From assembly GCA_011033025.1 (NCBI GenBank), contig WFMF01000522.1:1-64000 (forward strand): 64,000 nt of DNA, read 5' to 3'. The translations under genes were made by a program, and so were the position numbers. The notes beneath the pieces are model-generated. The model saw only the letters and a list, made by a program, of their open reading frames with translations. It did not search any database and had not been told where the DNA came from. This stretch comes from Beroe forskalii. Lineage: Eukaryota > Ctenophora > Nuda > Beroida > Beroidae. Below are positions 33,801-42,442 of this stretch, piece after piece. Position 1 is the stretch's first letter. Every line of letters begins with the position of its first letter.

Positions 33801-34328
33801 TTGCAAATACATTACAAACAATACAATTGGGTGTGGTGGAGTAATAAACCTCATGAGAAAATGGCTGAGGGTTTTCCATAAGTTTTGAGAAATGTTTCAT
33901 CATATTATTGTAACTGCACAAAACTGAATACAGTAGAAATGTAATTTAATTGCCTAGGATGCAGGATTCAACAAACATGGTTGTATTAAGTGCAAAGACT
34001 TTACATCGAAATGAAGGAATCACCACAGATATCCTGATGAAATGCTTTCCTGTATTGACTGTAATTTAAGATGACAGTATTTGTATAAGTATTTTGAGAT
34101 CAAATTATGATTTGAAAGTACTTTACAGAACAATGGACAATGGACCTCTTGTGTCTTAATATTGAGTGTTGTAAAACCTGGCAATTGATAGTGGCTTCAT
34201 ATTTGTATTTGTTTTTGTGTGACATGATAACTTATCTCACCTGCCATAACAGCTTTTCCAGGATGTTTCTTCCTAGCAGCACCTGAAGGTGCAGCTGCAA
34301 CAACAGTCTTCTCAACTTGTAATGTCAT
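15725..34328 (-). CDS. SLC25A1: Mitochondrial citrate/tricarboxylate carrier (SLC25A1), 8 exons
   Basis: The citrate carrier is an inner-membrane antiporter that exports citrate in exchange for malate, supplying cytosolic acetyl-CoA. The coding exons on the minus strand are 34328-34241, 33477-33270, 19361-19276, 19029-18892, 18553-18450, 18211-18133, 17756-17645 and 15839-15725. They sum to 930 nt, 309 residues plus stop, close to the usual ~311. All three mitochondrial-carrier repeats are present with signature motifs at about residues 43 (PTEYVK), 140 (PMETVK) and 238 (PLDVVK). Other clear blocks are [56 protein letters not shown] and [17 protein letters not shown], ending LWKTD-stop. The acceptor of the seventh exon lacks AG (see findings). 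Intron 2 is 13.9 kb and hosts a nested gene array. Confidence 0.95.
15948..17119. mobile_element. 1.17 kb terminal-inverted-repeat element
   Basis: The ends are ACCCTGGCTCCTGTTACGAG and its exact inverse at 17100-17119. Next to both ends are clusters of AACTCGCGAG / CTCGCGAGAA subterminal repeats, as expected for transposase-binding sites. The 0.9 kb interior has no long open frame, so it is a non-autonomous copy. A clear target duplication was not found (flanks GTATTAC and GTTACGC). Confidence 0.8.
17126..17282. mobile_element. Palindromic MITE abutting the 1.17 kb element
   Basis: The ends are CATATGTGTGCAGACCGCTC and GAGTGGTCTGCACACATATG. The inner arms CGATAAAGACGCG and CGCGTCTCTATCG also pair. 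Confidence 0.75.
17645..17756 (-). CDS. SLC25A1: SLC25A1 exon 7, acceptor without AG
   Basis: It encodes [20 protein letters not shown], then [17 protein letters not shown], with donor GTGAGT. Phase and length (112 nt) fit exons 6 and 8 exactly if the exon starts at 17756. The two bases before that point, in transcript sense, are CG rather than AG (ATGTTCG then GAAACACG). Confidence 0.9.
17958..18098. mobile_element. 141-bp MITE with ACAATG flanks
   Basis: The ends are GTGGTATGCATAACTAG and its inverse. Inside are inverted GAATCTCTTA / TAAGAGATTC and several CTTATAAGG-like units. The direct repeat ACAATG lies at 17952-17957 and 18099-18104. It is located in SLC25A1 intron 6. Confidence 0.75.
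18133..18211 (-). CDS. SLC25A1: SLC25A1 exon 6
   Basis: The acceptor is CTTTCCAG and the donor GTGAGT. It encodes [20 protein letters not shown] then GAASVF plus one base. Confidence 0.93.
18450..18553 (-). CDS. SLC25A1: SLC25A1 exon 5
   Basis: The acceptor is CCACTCAG and the donor GTAACG. It encodes [20 protein letters not shown] then [15 protein letters not shown]. Confidence 0.94.
18705..18865. mobile_element. MITE, GCGCGGCTTAAG family, in SLC25A1 intron 4
   Basis: The ends are AAGTTCAAACGGCAATTTTC and TGCAGCTCGAACTGC. Arms with GCGCGGCTTAAGTTTGCGCG face CGCCGCGCAAACTTAAGCC. Confidence 0.7.
18892..19029 (-). CDS. SLC25A1: SLC25A1 exon 4
   Basis: The acceptor is GCGTTTAG and the donor GTAAGA. 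It encodes [20 protein letters not shown] then [20 protein letters not shown] and EIVKQE, including the second carrier signature. Confidence 0.95.
19276..19361 (-). CDS. SLC25A1: SLC25A1 exon 3
   Basis: The acceptor is ATTTCAG and the donor GTTAGT; 86 nt. It encodes [20 protein letters not shown] then GRTILCGL. Confidence 0.93.
19790..20080 (-). repeat. Inverted copy of a repeat also at 30000-30180 and 32960-33165
   Basis: Read on the minus strand, this segment matches 32970-33130 closely: GATACCGCTGTATAGCACTC, GGTTTAATTCTACACCGGAT, CAGCAGATCACGCC. It sits just inside intron 2 next to exon 3, while its inverted partner lies just inside the other end of the intron next to exon 2. Confidence 0.75.
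20367..23249. mobile_element. 2.9 kb fold-back element with terminal hairpins, in SLC25A1 intron 2
   Basis: The ends are GGGGGGATTGTAGCCCAAAA and its inverse (GGGCTACAATCCCCCC). TAAGCT flanks both sides (20361-20366 and 23250-23255). Each end also folds on itself: AACCAAGCCCAAGATCCCAA against GGGTAGGGCTTG and poly-(TTTTTTTTGG) at the left, and the equivalent at 23158-23240. The centre is a GGTCAGGTAGGATCAGGAGA minisatellite. No transposase frame is seen. Confidence 0.82.
21400..22960 (+). repeat. ~27-bp minisatellite inside the 2.9 kb element
   Basis: The unit is near AGGTCAGGTAGGATCAGGAG then ACGCCAGT. It is regular from about 21,600 to 22,260 and increasingly degenerate on both sides (AGTCACCAGTAGGTCAGGCAAG-like). 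Unlike the other fold-back elements it keeps one orientation. Confidence 0.8.
23283..23480. repeat. Single unit related to the 56-59 kb fold-back element
   Basis: It shares CATAACTTGGTTTGTGAGCA, TTTTAGGGCATATGTTTAT, ATATAAACATG, CCCAAAACGGAGTCTGTACG and ACCTTCCTG with the ~175-bp units at 57.8-58.9 kb. Confidence 0.75.
23917..24036 (+). CDS. Possible small coding exon or relic (39 codons)
   Basis: The frame [20 protein letters not shown] then [19 protein letters not shown]-stop has a protein-like acidic composition. The same frame continues past the stop for 27 more codons ([20 protein letters not shown] then LLKG-stop). An AG lies just upstream (CTATAATAG). It could be a decayed exon or retrocopy fragment. 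No family is recognised. Confidence 0.2.
   Translation: MDGGETLDIAPPADDEIKEINMEHPIRTVNSVTVHEVDV
24300..24440 (+). repeat. CCCATTTGTCCCATTTTCTC low-complexity tract
   Basis: Imperfect repeats of TCCCATTTGTCCC and TCCCATTTTCTC lie downstream (3') of the first secreted-protein paralog. Confidence 0.55.
24596..25217 (-). pseudogene. Secreted Cys-rich protein, paralog 1 (single-base frameshift)
   Basis: The family is not recognised. The frame starts [17 protein letters not shown], a clear signal peptide, and is followed by [47 protein letters not shown] and then, in another frame, [35 protein letters not shown] and CVYQVRLS-stop. All eight cysteines of the intact paralog (28009-28632) are present. 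An extra T in GGTTTGC at 24812-24818 (plus strand; the intact paralog has GGTTGC) shifts the frame at about codon 135. It is probably a young pseudogene, or an assembly error. It lies inside SLC25A1 intron 2 on the same strand. Confidence 0.7.
25218..26250 (-). repeat. Duplicated 5' flank of paralog 1
   Basis: It shares with the flanks of paralogs 2 and 3 the block GAACTTATTAGAGAGACCGG then ATGGCTGTCT (25984 and following, 29159, 32030) and CTCAAAGAAAACAAAGACCCC. The stretch 25380-25680 also matches 31080-31300; a shared frame ([13 protein letters not shown] / [13 protein letters not shown]) is visible, but the frame is not conserved over the rest. Confidence 0.65.
26251..27999. other. Unique-looking intron sequence between paralogs 1 and 2
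   Basis: It is AT-rich, without exons. One MITE at 27165-27340 is listed separately. A run from about 27,900 (GATGATGGTTTTAAATTTTG) is the shared 3' flank of the paralogs, also at 24492 and 30240. Confidence 0.6.
27165..27340. mobile_element. Palindromic MITE (GATCGTTCACATATTACGTAAT)
   Basis: The left arm is GATCATTCACGTCATATTAC and the right arm is the inverse of GGATCGTTCACATATTACGT. Inner arms GTAATCATCTAGGGGGGAGG face GGGGGAGGGGGGATAAAATC. A degraded relative is at 49,800-50,235. Confidence 0.7.
28009..28632 (-). CDS. Secreted Cys-rich protein, paralog 2 (intact, 207 aa)
   Basis: This is a single-exon frame with signal peptide [17 protein letters not shown] and a predicted mature chain of about 190 residues with eight cysteines: [59 protein letters not shown] and NFS are possible N-glycosylation sites. 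There is no further membrane segment or known domain. The even cysteine number and signal peptide suggest a disulfide-stabilised extracellular protein. It is nested in SLC25A1 intron 2, same strand, between two frameshifted paralogs. I do not recognise the family; function unknown. Confidence 0.75.
   Translation of the reverse strand: MILLVLFGVMAATGAAQDTKVECLKTSHQGLNMKWHDWLFLLPETLQTVSKLMYGAGTCSDYLKLPLEKIQAEAAASVNVTCFSGEPSSNFSDCTYQYTYKQGLWALQDQPAKWEWSKAKEQSEKQCLKEGHAATNFKWVDNMPAFDPKSEKHAILLVFIQGDCKKYLAQPTTVQDSLLGTEGEMDCSIATFEEKELLSCAYQVRLS
28633..29330 (-). repeat. Duplicated 5' flank of paralog 2
   Basis: It matches the flank of paralogs 1 and 3 (GATATAACGCGTTTTGACCTGCAGCCCG, ACTTGGAAAGCCTAATATAT, GAGAGACCGGATGGCTGTCT). 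It is shorter than the others: the block present at 25380-25680 and 31080-31300 is deleted here. Confidence 0.6.
29331..30348 (-). repeat. Distal duplicated flank between paralogs 2 and 3
   Basis: It matches 32,250-33,170: TAGCATCTGCTGAGA, CGAAAAGCTTTCTG, AGCGTTTTGCATCACT, GATACCGCTGTGTAGCACTC. Together with the gene and proximal flank it makes a duplication unit of about 2.8 kb. The far end near 30,240 is the common 3' flank of paralog 3. Confidence 0.65.
30349..30953 (-). pseudogene. Secreted Cys-rich protein, paralog 3 (N-terminal frameshift)
   Basis: The start ATG at 30953 gives [17 protein letters not shown] as in the intact paralog. Just after it there is a 9-base in-frame deletion and then a one-base deletion (CTCAAACATC against CTCAAGACATC), which throws translation out of frame. 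The rest is open in the original frame: [79 protein letters not shown]-stop. All eight cysteine positions appear conserved. Probably a recent pseudogene. Confidence 0.68.
31350..31680. repeat. GGGGCC/GGCCCC-rich inverted repeat
   Basis: There are two related segments: GGGGGCCAAGGCCCCTCTAG near 31,361 and GGGCCAAGGCCCCTCCTAAG near 31,580. Both are followed by CTAGGGGGGCCTTTT. A long C run lies at about 31,640-31,660. It is probably an element with GC-rich ends. It is inserted into the duplicated 5' flank of paralog 3: ATTGAAAC and ACTTCTGAGGGTTCT, contiguous in other flanks, are separated here. Confidence 0.6.
32960..33165 (+). repeat. Partner of the inverted repeat at 19790-20080
   Basis: The forward copy of the AACATGATACCGCTGTGTAG ... 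GCAGATCACGCC block, about 100 bases inside intron 2 from exon 2. Confidence 0.7.
33270..33477 (-). CDS. SLC25A1: SLC25A1 exon 2
   Basis: The acceptor is CCCTCAG and the donor GTCAGT; 208 nt. It encodes [60 protein letters not shown] and GSIPKASV, with the first carrier signature. Confidence 0.95.
33500..33640 (+). repeat. G-rich degenerate repeats in SLC25A1 intron 1
   Basis: GGGGGGGGGGTCATGGGG, CACGGGGGGCTTCAGGGGGG and GGGGTCACAGGG units. On the transcript strand this is a C-rich tract, similar in style to the C-rich dixin introns. Confidence 0.55.
34241..34328 (-). CDS. SLC25A1: SLC25A1 exon 1 (start codon)
   Basis: ATG at 34328; a second ATG does not intervene before [20 protein letters not shown] then [15 protein letters not shown] immediately before the first carrier repeat matches the family. 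The donor is GTGAGA. Confidence 0.9.
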
Positions 34329-36554
34329 GTCACCCTATATATAGAGGAATAGTTACATTATTGTGAACCAACCTTCTGTTTTGGTATTACCAAGTGCAAG
34401 GTATGGTACCTGCAAGTTGCACAGTTTGACAGGCCTTGGTCAAAGCACTGCCTTGGCATACTATATCATATGATATTGCACTACAACTTATAATAATAAA
34501 AATAAAATATCAATCAAATTAATTGATCAAATTAATTGATTAATGAATCAAATTAATTGATGAACTTGGAGCTGAAACTAACACACTACATCTTGTGGTT
34601 GGGGGAGCATTGGGTGCCTGTCAAATGCATTCAACCCCACAACACGGTCGCAATTGTGATAATGCTGGTCTGTACTGTTGTAAAATGTTGAAATTTTGTT
34701 TAATTGAAATTTTGTTTAATTGAGTATTAGCTTTTGTTACACCATATCATTTTTGGTGTCTCATGCCTTATTTGGATCTGCCTAGCTCTCTGATGAAGGC
34801 ATTTCTTTCATGGGTTGATTGATCAAGTTCTGTGGCTTGACTAAAAAGATGAAGGTATTTGTTCTACAAAGAAGATAATCAAATTAATTCCTTTTCTCTT
34901 CCTCAAGAATTACACAATTTTAAACAATTAAAACAAAACATCACCCAGGAGTCCCGACCTCCAATGCAGATGTAGATTCTTGATTTTTATTTTTTTTTAT
35001 GCACTGCTGACCATTTGATGATAAATTTGAAACTCAATCTTAGAATACAAATGTTGTACTATACTTCATGTATTAGTAATCTGCCCGGCTCTTGGTCTGA
35101 GAGAGTAGTACAAGATCACATGAACAGGGCTATGAAAATAGTGTATTCAATGTTTATGTATGTGAACTGATAGCCACTGGTATATATCGGTTTCCTTATG
35201 GTATATATTTATCATTTGTTATTGATTATGTTGGTGTTCAAGTACGGAGTTGGAGAAAAGTCTTGCAGATTGATGTCTTGAAGAAAGATTTCTTTTTAAT
35301 TTAAATATATTATTGCTTATTATAATTAATATATCTATTCAGGTTTTATGATGATCTAGATCTATGAATATCATTGATTACTTAACATGGTGTCAGTTCT
35401 TGAGCCCTTGGATAAGTATGGAAATTATCAACCATTTGAATTATGGCTAAATGACTTTGATGACTTCGTTTTGGGCTTTGGCACTGTGAATGAGATCGCA
35501 AAGGAGCTATTCTGATGCAGCTATGTAGTGGGGAAGTTAAGAAATATGTGGACAGTATGGAGCCACAGGAAGAAGCTAATTATCCTCTGTACTCTTGAAG
35601 TTCTTGAAATTTCTATTTAAAAACGGTACCATTGAAAACGATATTTGAGATTTCATACCAGATTTATTTATTACTGTGTTTTTCAATAAAGAAATTCTGT
35701 GAGCTATAAATATTAATCTTTGTTTCACTAATCTTTGTTTCACTAGCTAGTAAAAACTCTCAAGGAAAAATTCAGCCACACAGCAAATGAGATTGTTGAA
35801 CACAATGTTTTCAATACTATGATGAAAGAGGAAGAAGAACTGATTGATTTAGTTTAGTTTAGTTTAAAATTTTGTTTTGCAATTGACAACTCAGGCTAGA
35901 AAATGTAACTATAAGATACCCTCAACCACAGCAACTGTAAAAATTGATGAAGTCGACCACCCAGTAGCCATCCGATATCAAGACATTACAGAGAACTTAT
36001 CAGCTTAATCAGAGATAAAATTGTGGTTGGCATATCAAGTCACACAATCAAAACCAGGCTCCTAGAGAAAAGACTTTGACATTAGACTCTGCTATGACAA
36101 TAGTAAAAGCACAAGAGTTGGCTAAGTATAAATTGGGGTGCTTGGCATAGTATCACTAGTCTGTTGGTTTAGGTATTCTAATTCAACAAAAGTATGTGAT
36201 AATTTGGTATTTTTAGAATTTATATTGTTTTTGGTATGTACAATCATCTGCATTTTTTTAAAATATTTTTACAGTAATGGGAACAGTTTTCACGCAATGT
36301 TTATTTAAATCAGGATTTGGCCCATTTTTCTCATCTCATTTATCCCTACAATTAGAGGGCGTGTGTTACTAGTTTTAAGTTTTAAATATATGGTTTTTTA
36401 TTAATTTATTTAAAGTGACACATTGTATGTATATTTAGAAGTAATCAATCAATCAATCAATTCGACGGACGTTGCCCGTCTATTTCTTCTGACTGGATGG
36501 CTATCAAGAAAGCGAGAGCGCAATGTGACGTCCAGATGTGGAACGTTGCGCCGG
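34329..36554. other. Intergenic region 5' of SLC25A1
   Basis: No exon is supported. It is AT-rich, with AATTAATTGATCAAATT repeats at 34,505-34,565 and CAATCAATCAATCAATC at about 36,445. The SLC25A1 promoter should lie within the first few hundred bases but has no recognisable element. Confidence 0.55.
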
Positions 36555-36562
36555 GCGCGAGG

Positions 36563-39500
36563 TAGGGTGGCGGGTTTTATGGTCGAAATTTAGATTTAGC
36601 CCATGTCATAATATGTAATAGAGAATTTCTCGACGAAACAGACGGTACCAAGCTTTTTGAAATTGACCGTCATCTAACCCTCCATAATTGCGATTTAAGT
36701 TCATTCCAATTATCTCCTTATAAGGGGATAATTGACTCAACTCTCCTCTTCTCTCCTCCTCCGGAACAGCACATATCGACCGGCCTAATTCGATGATCCT
36801 ATTACCTTGTTTGCGATGGTGCAAGGGAAGTTTCCGGTTTCATTTCAAGCTTTCCCGCTGCTTGTCACTCCGCGACTAATGATATGCGAGGATAATATAA
36901 CGCCCGTGACGTCATGATGATGGTACGGGGTAGTAAGCTGATTACGTTCAACGGCCTATTTGTCGTGCATAGAATTAGCATTCAGCACTTTCCTCATTCA
37001 CCTAAAGGTGGAATTGCAATGTTTACTTTGCATCTCAATTTATCAATCAACATCACAGATTGAGCTTTTCTATATAATGGTATGTGTAATCCAATTCCCA
37101 TTACACATGAAACATACAGGGGCAATGTTTAACTCAGGGTAGGTGTAGGAGGTGAACGCGAAACGAAAACACAGAAAACACGAGATCGCGATCGCAATTT
37201 TTACGTTTTTGAAATGTGATTCGAATAATACGGAAAACAAAATCAAATAAAAAGTTCGAATGCAAAATGAATAAAGCAGATCTGCATCTTTTAATAATCA
37301 TTGAATTTGCTCCACTCCAATCGTCAATCGTCCGATTGCCGATGATTGGTCCCCGTTTTAAGAATCATTCGTGATTTAGGTACCTGAATTAGAATAATCA
37401 AATCGGTTGGCTAATAGCTACATATTTCGCAAAAGTCACGTCAAATTCTCCCGTGAAATCGACATGTCAAAATGTGTTTCACTCGAGAAATCACGTCATA
37501 ACTTGGTTCGCCGGTGAAATTATAGTAGGTACGATGTGCCTGTAAATATTCAATTTCATTCTTGGGCACAAATTTTATTCCAACGAACATTTTACTCAAG
37601 GCCAATCGAAATTCTTACCCGGGCAAGCATTTCATTCGGACATACATTTCACTCGGGTATACAATTACATTTCAATCGGGCTAAGTAATTTCACTCGGGC
37701 CAAGTCATTTCACTCGGACTAAGTAATTTCGCTCAGGCTGGCCAGGTGAAATGACAACCCAGTGAAATATATCCAGTGAAATTATAGCCAGTAATACTTA
37801 TCCCGAGTGAAATTACTTAGCCCGAGTGAAATTACTTATCACGAGTGAAATTACTTAGCCCTACCGAAATGAATTAGCAGTTTAAGCCCGAGTGAAATCA
37901 CTTAGCCCGAGTGAAATCACTTAGCCTGAGTGAAATAACTTAACCCGAGTGATATTACTTAGCCCTATTGAAATTTATACCCGAGTGAAATGTATGTCTG
38001 AATGAAATGCTTGCTCGAGTAAGAATTTCGCTTGGCCTTGAGTAAAATGTTCGTTGGAATGAAATTTGTGCCCAAGTCATTTCACTCAGGATTAGTCATT
38101 TCACTCGGGCTAAGTAATTTCACTCGGGATAAGTGATTTCACTCGAACTAAGTAATTTCACTCGGGCTTATCCCGAGTGAAATGACTTAGCCCGAGTGAA
38201 ATAACTTATCCGAGTGAAATTACTGAGCCCGAGTGAAATAACTTAGCCCTAGTGAAATGACTTAGCAGTTAGATCGAGTGGAATGACTTAGACCGAGTTA
38301 AATGACTTAGCCCGAGTGAAATGACTTAGCCCGAGTGAAATAACTTAACCCGGCTGATATTACTTAGCCCAAGTGAAATGACTTAGCATTTAGCCCGAGT
38401 GAAATGACTCAGCCCGAGTGAAATCACTGAGCCCGAGCGAAATTACTTAGTCCGAGTGAAATGACTTGGCCCTAGTGAAATTACTTAGCCCAAGTGAAAT
38501 GTATACCCGAGTGAAATGACTTAGCCCGAGTGTAATGAATCAGCCCCAGTGAAATCACTGAGCCCGAGCGAAATTACTTAGTCCCAGTGCAATCACTGAG
38601 CCCGAGCGAAATTAATTATCCCGAGTGAAATTACTTAGCCCGAGTGAAATTACTTGGCCAGTGAGTACTTATCCTTGGTGAGTGCACTTAGCCAGGTGAA
38701 ATTACTTAGCCCTAGCGAAATGAATTAGCAGTTAGCCCGAGTGAAATGACTTAGCCCGAGTGGAATGACTTAGCCCGAGTGAAATTACTTAGCCCGAGTG
38801 AAATTACTTATCCCGAGCGAAATTACTTAGCCCGAGTGAAATCACTTAGCCCGAGTGAAATCACTTAGCCCGAGTGAAATTACTTAGCCCGAGTGAAATT
38901 ACTTAGCCCTAGCGAAATGAATTAGCAGTTATGAGTTAGCCCGAGTGAAATGACTCAGCCCGAGTGAAATGACTTAGCCCGAGTGAAATGACTCAGCCCG
39001 AGTGAAATTACTTAGCCCTAGCGAAATGAATTAGCAGTTAGCCCGAGTGAAATGACTCAGCCCGAGTGAAATGACTTATCCCGAGGGAAATTACTTAGCC
39101 CGAGTGAAATCACTTAGCCCGAGTGAAATGACTCAGCCCGAGTGAAATGACTTATCCCGAGTGAAATTACTTAGCCCGAGTGAAATTACTTAGCCCTAGC
39201 GAAATGAATTAGCAGTTAGCCCGAGTGAAATGACTTAGCCCGAGTGAAATGACTTAGCCCGAGGGAAATGACTCAGCCCGAGTGAAATCACTTAGCCCGA
39301 GTGAAATCACTTAGCCCGAGTGAAATAACTTAACCCGAGTGATATTACTTAGCTCGATTGAAATGTATACCCGAGTGAAATGTATGTCCGAATGAAATGC
39401 TTGCTCGAATAAGAATTTCGCTTGGCCTTGAGTAAAATGTTCGTTGGAATAAAATTTGTGCCCAAGAATGAAATTGAATATTTACAGGCACATCGTACTA

Positions 39501-40466
39501 TAATTTCACCGGCGGACCAAGTTATGACGTGATTTCTCGAGTGAAACACATTTTGACATGTCGATTTTACGGGAGAATTTGACGTGACTTTTGCGAAATA
39601 TGTAGCTATTAGCCAACCGATTTGATTATTCTAATTCAGGTACCTAAATCACGAATGATTCTTAAAACGGGGACCAATCATCGGCAATCGGACGATTGAC
39701 GATTGGAGTGGAGCAAATCCAATGATTATTAAAAAATGCAGATCTGCTTTATTCATTTTGCATTCGAACTTTTTATTTGATTTTGTTTTCCGTATTATTC
39801 GAATCACATTTCAAAAACGTAAAAATTGCGATCGCGATCTCGTGTTTTCTGTGTTTCTCGTTTCTGCGTTCACCTCCTACACCTACTCCTGAGTTAAACA
39901 TTGCCCCTGTATGTTTCATGTGTAATGGGAATTGGATTACACATACCATTATATAGGAAAGCTTTCCAATCTGTGATGTTGATTGATAAATTGAGATGCA
40001 AAGTAAACATTGCAATTCCACCTTTAGGTGAATGAGGAAAGTGCTGAATGCTAATTCTATGCACGACAAATAGGCCGTTGAACGTAATCAGCTTACTACC
40101 CCGTACCATCATCATGACGTCACGGGCGTTATATTATCCTCGCATATCATTAGTCGCGGAGTGACAAGCAGCGGGAAAGCTTGAAATGAAACCGGAAACT
40201 TCCCTTGCACCATCGCAAACAAGGTAATAGGATCATCGAATTAGGCCGGTCGATATGTGCTGTTCCGGAGGAGGAGAGAAGAGGAGAGCTGAGTCAATTA
40301 TCCCCTTATAAGGAGATAATTGGAATGAACTTAAATCGCAATTATGGAGGGTTAGATGACGGTCAATTTCAAAAAGCTTGGTACCGTCTGTTTCGTCGAG
40401 AAATTATCTATTACATATTATGACATGGGCTAAATCTAAATTTCGACCCGAAAACCCGCCACCCTA
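36563..40466. mobile_element. 3.9 kb fold-back element, hAT-like ends, 8-bp target duplication
   Basis: The ends are TAGGGTGGCGGGTTTT and, inverted, AAAACCCGCCACCCTA. The direct repeat GCGCGAGG lies immediately outside on both sides (36555-36562 and 40467-40474). Arms of about 1 kb (36563-37560 and 39470-40466) are nearly identical inverted copies. The middle is a CCCGAGTGAAATGACTTAG minisatellite. TAGGG-type ends plus an 8-bp duplication fit the hAT superfamily. No transposase is present. A 72-codon open frame repeats in both arms but has no independent support. Confidence 0.92.
37630..39420. repeat. ~20-bp minisatellite, core of the 3.9 kb element
   Basis: The unit is CCCGAGTGAAATTACTTAG(C). 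It runs as the complement (ATTTCACTCGGGCTAAGTA) at about 37,640-37,750 and 38,075-38,170 and forward elsewhere. A partial copy of the arm boundary (AAAATGTTCGTTGGAATGAA) recurs inside at about 38,045-38,070. Confidence 0.9.
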
Positions 40467-40479
40467 GCGCGAGGGGGTC

Positions 40480-41010
40480 TGGCAACAAGCTTTAGGGTAT
40501 GGTATAATCCTACGATAGGGAAGCGCGCGGCGCTTACACACACCTGTGCGGGCTTAGGAAGGAAACATCCTACGAACGTCTGGCAACATAGCATAAGTGT
40601 GTCATGTGTACGCGCCGCGGCCGCGCGCTTCCCTTCTGAGGCCGAGGAAGCGCGTGGCCGCGCAACGCGAACGCAAACAGGGACATGACATACGTGTTAA
40701 GCAACGCTTCCTAAACCCGCATAGGTTTCCTAAGCTTAAGCCCGCATAGGTGTGCGTACGCGCGCCGCGCTACCCTACCTGAGGAAGCGCGCTGCGCAAC
40801 GCAGACAGAGATATACGTGTTTAGCAACGCATAGGTGTGCGTACGCGCTTCCCTGTTCTGGGGAAGCGCGCCGCGCAACGCAGACAGGGATCATATACGT
40901 GTTTAGCAAAAGCAACGTAAACTGAGGTTGTCAGACCATTATTTCCTTTCCGCCTTCGGCGGACGCGCGCGCGCCCGCCGAAGGCAAATGGCTATGGGGT
41001 CAGACAACGT
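40480..41010. repeat. GC-rich interspersed palindromic units
   Basis: There are repeated AAGCGCGCGGCGC, CATAGGTGTGCGTACGCG and CACGTGTTTAGCAACGC-like blocks and a perfect-looking hairpin CGCCTTCGGCGGACGCGCGC then GCGCCCGCCGAAGGC at about 40,950-40,984. The same set occurs at 52,190-52,605. Confidence 0.65.
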
Positions 41011-41139
41011 CTGACAAAACTGAGGTGGTTACTGGTTCCACATAAATGACGGTGCGCGCGACTTATACGTGTTTAAAGCATGCTTAACACACACGTAAAC
41101 CCCATTACATTACCCCGTTCTGCGTTGCGCGCGCACACA

Positions 41140-41345
41140 AAAGACGCGCAAGTACAGTACTTTGCGCGTCTTTTATTTTACGCCGCGCCTCTAAAGGTTG
41201 ATAAATTAAAGTCACAAAGTGGACTGGTTATGCAGTGAAACTCCGAAATGTACAGTACAGTTCGGAGTTCTACTATCTACTGCTTAGCTGTGTAATTTAT
41301 CAACCTTTAGAGGCGCGGCGTAATACGCCGCGCTCTGGAACGTTT
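41140..41345. mobile_element. Palindromic MITE (CGCCGCGCCTCTAAAGGTTG)
   Basis: The left arm ACGCCGCGCCTCTAAAGGTT then GATAAATTA pairs with TAATTTATCAACCTTTAGAG then GCGCGGCGT. The centre is TACAGTACAGTTCGGAGTTC-like, also self-complementary. Confidence 0.75.
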
Positions 41346-41441
41346 AAATTTAAAGACACGTTGCAAAGTACTTTTTGTGCAGCAAAAATGTATAAGTAAA
41401 ACGGCGCAGTGTAATACGCCGCGCATCAAAACAATGAGAAA

Positions 41442-41714
41442 GTGAGAAACCTGTGTTACATTATAGAAATCGACTTTGATTCACTGCTTGAATTGATGAT
41501 TGAGCCAACTCTACAAAAGTTTCATCGAATGAAGTGGAGTCTCGCAAATGGAATTAGATTTCGGACGTTATCTAACAAGGGGGATGGGTCTCAAATAACC
41601 AAAATTCTGCGGACGCCTTTGGTCGTGGTGCAATGTTGTGGAAGAAGACATCTCACACAACAAAATCCGTGCAACGTGTTGAAGTTGAACAAAGATGAAA
41701 GAATGCGTTCTTAA
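41442..41714 (+). CDS. Open frame of 90 codons, uncertain
   Basis: The peptide MRNLCYIIEIDFDSLLELMI ... LKLNKDERMRS-stop is not recognised. AAATAAAACAAAT follows the stop (41,714 onward). It could be a terminal exon or chance. There is no splice or paralog support. Confidence 0.15.
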   Translation: MRNLCYIIEIDFDSLLELMIEPTLQKFHRMKWSLANGIRFRTLSNKGDGSQITKILRTPLVVVQCCGRRHLTQQNPCNVLKLNKDERMRS

Positions 41715-42212
41715 ATAAAACAAATAGATTTGCGGTGTGCTAGGTCCAATAGCTCTTGCTATGATCACTCTGATTAACTATAAATACTTTTAAATAATGT
41801 CCAACATTAAGTTGAAAAAAAATAAAAGAACTAAAACTATTAGTTCAAAAAGGGGAATTAGCCAAATGTTTCCTGAACCGTATTATTATCATTATTATGG
41901 GTATATACAATTAAAATAAAAGAGCTACTAAAGTACTCTTGAAATCCAGCGATTGGGATGGGTATATCAGCTAGCTAGTTAACATATTTCATATTATATT
42001 ACATTGAACATTGTAATTTATGTGCACTATTATTGAGCATATGTATATTCTTACACAAACATTAACGATGCTTCCTCTTAAAAAGTAAGAGACTTCTCTG
42101 CGATACGCAAGAGAGTCTCAGATGAAAGGGTAACAAGCGTGCGCCCTTTGGAAGCATGCATCCAACCGCATGTCTTGTTAGCAATACAGATGCGGCAACA
42201 TTTCTAACGGTG

Positions 42213-42346
42213 GCGTGTCGAAATCCCCCGTGCGCGGCCCCCTCATGCGGCGTAATCGTCCGCGGCTCACTGCTGTCAATGACAGCCAGTGAGCCACGCA
42301 CGATTACCCGCGCATGAAAAAGCCGCGCACACTGGAGTTCGACACT
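42213..42346. mobile_element. MITE, GTGTCGAACTC family
   Basis: The termini are GCGTGTCGAAATC and GAGTTCGACACTC. The arms GCGGCTCACTGCTG and CAGTGAGCCACGC face each other. Confidence 0.7.
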
Positions 42347-42442
42347 CCAACGTAACACCGCATGTTTCGCTAGCAACGAACATGCGGCGCCGCATGTGTC
42401 GTATGAGCAACGCACAACACGCGGCATCTCCTCTATTCCAAC

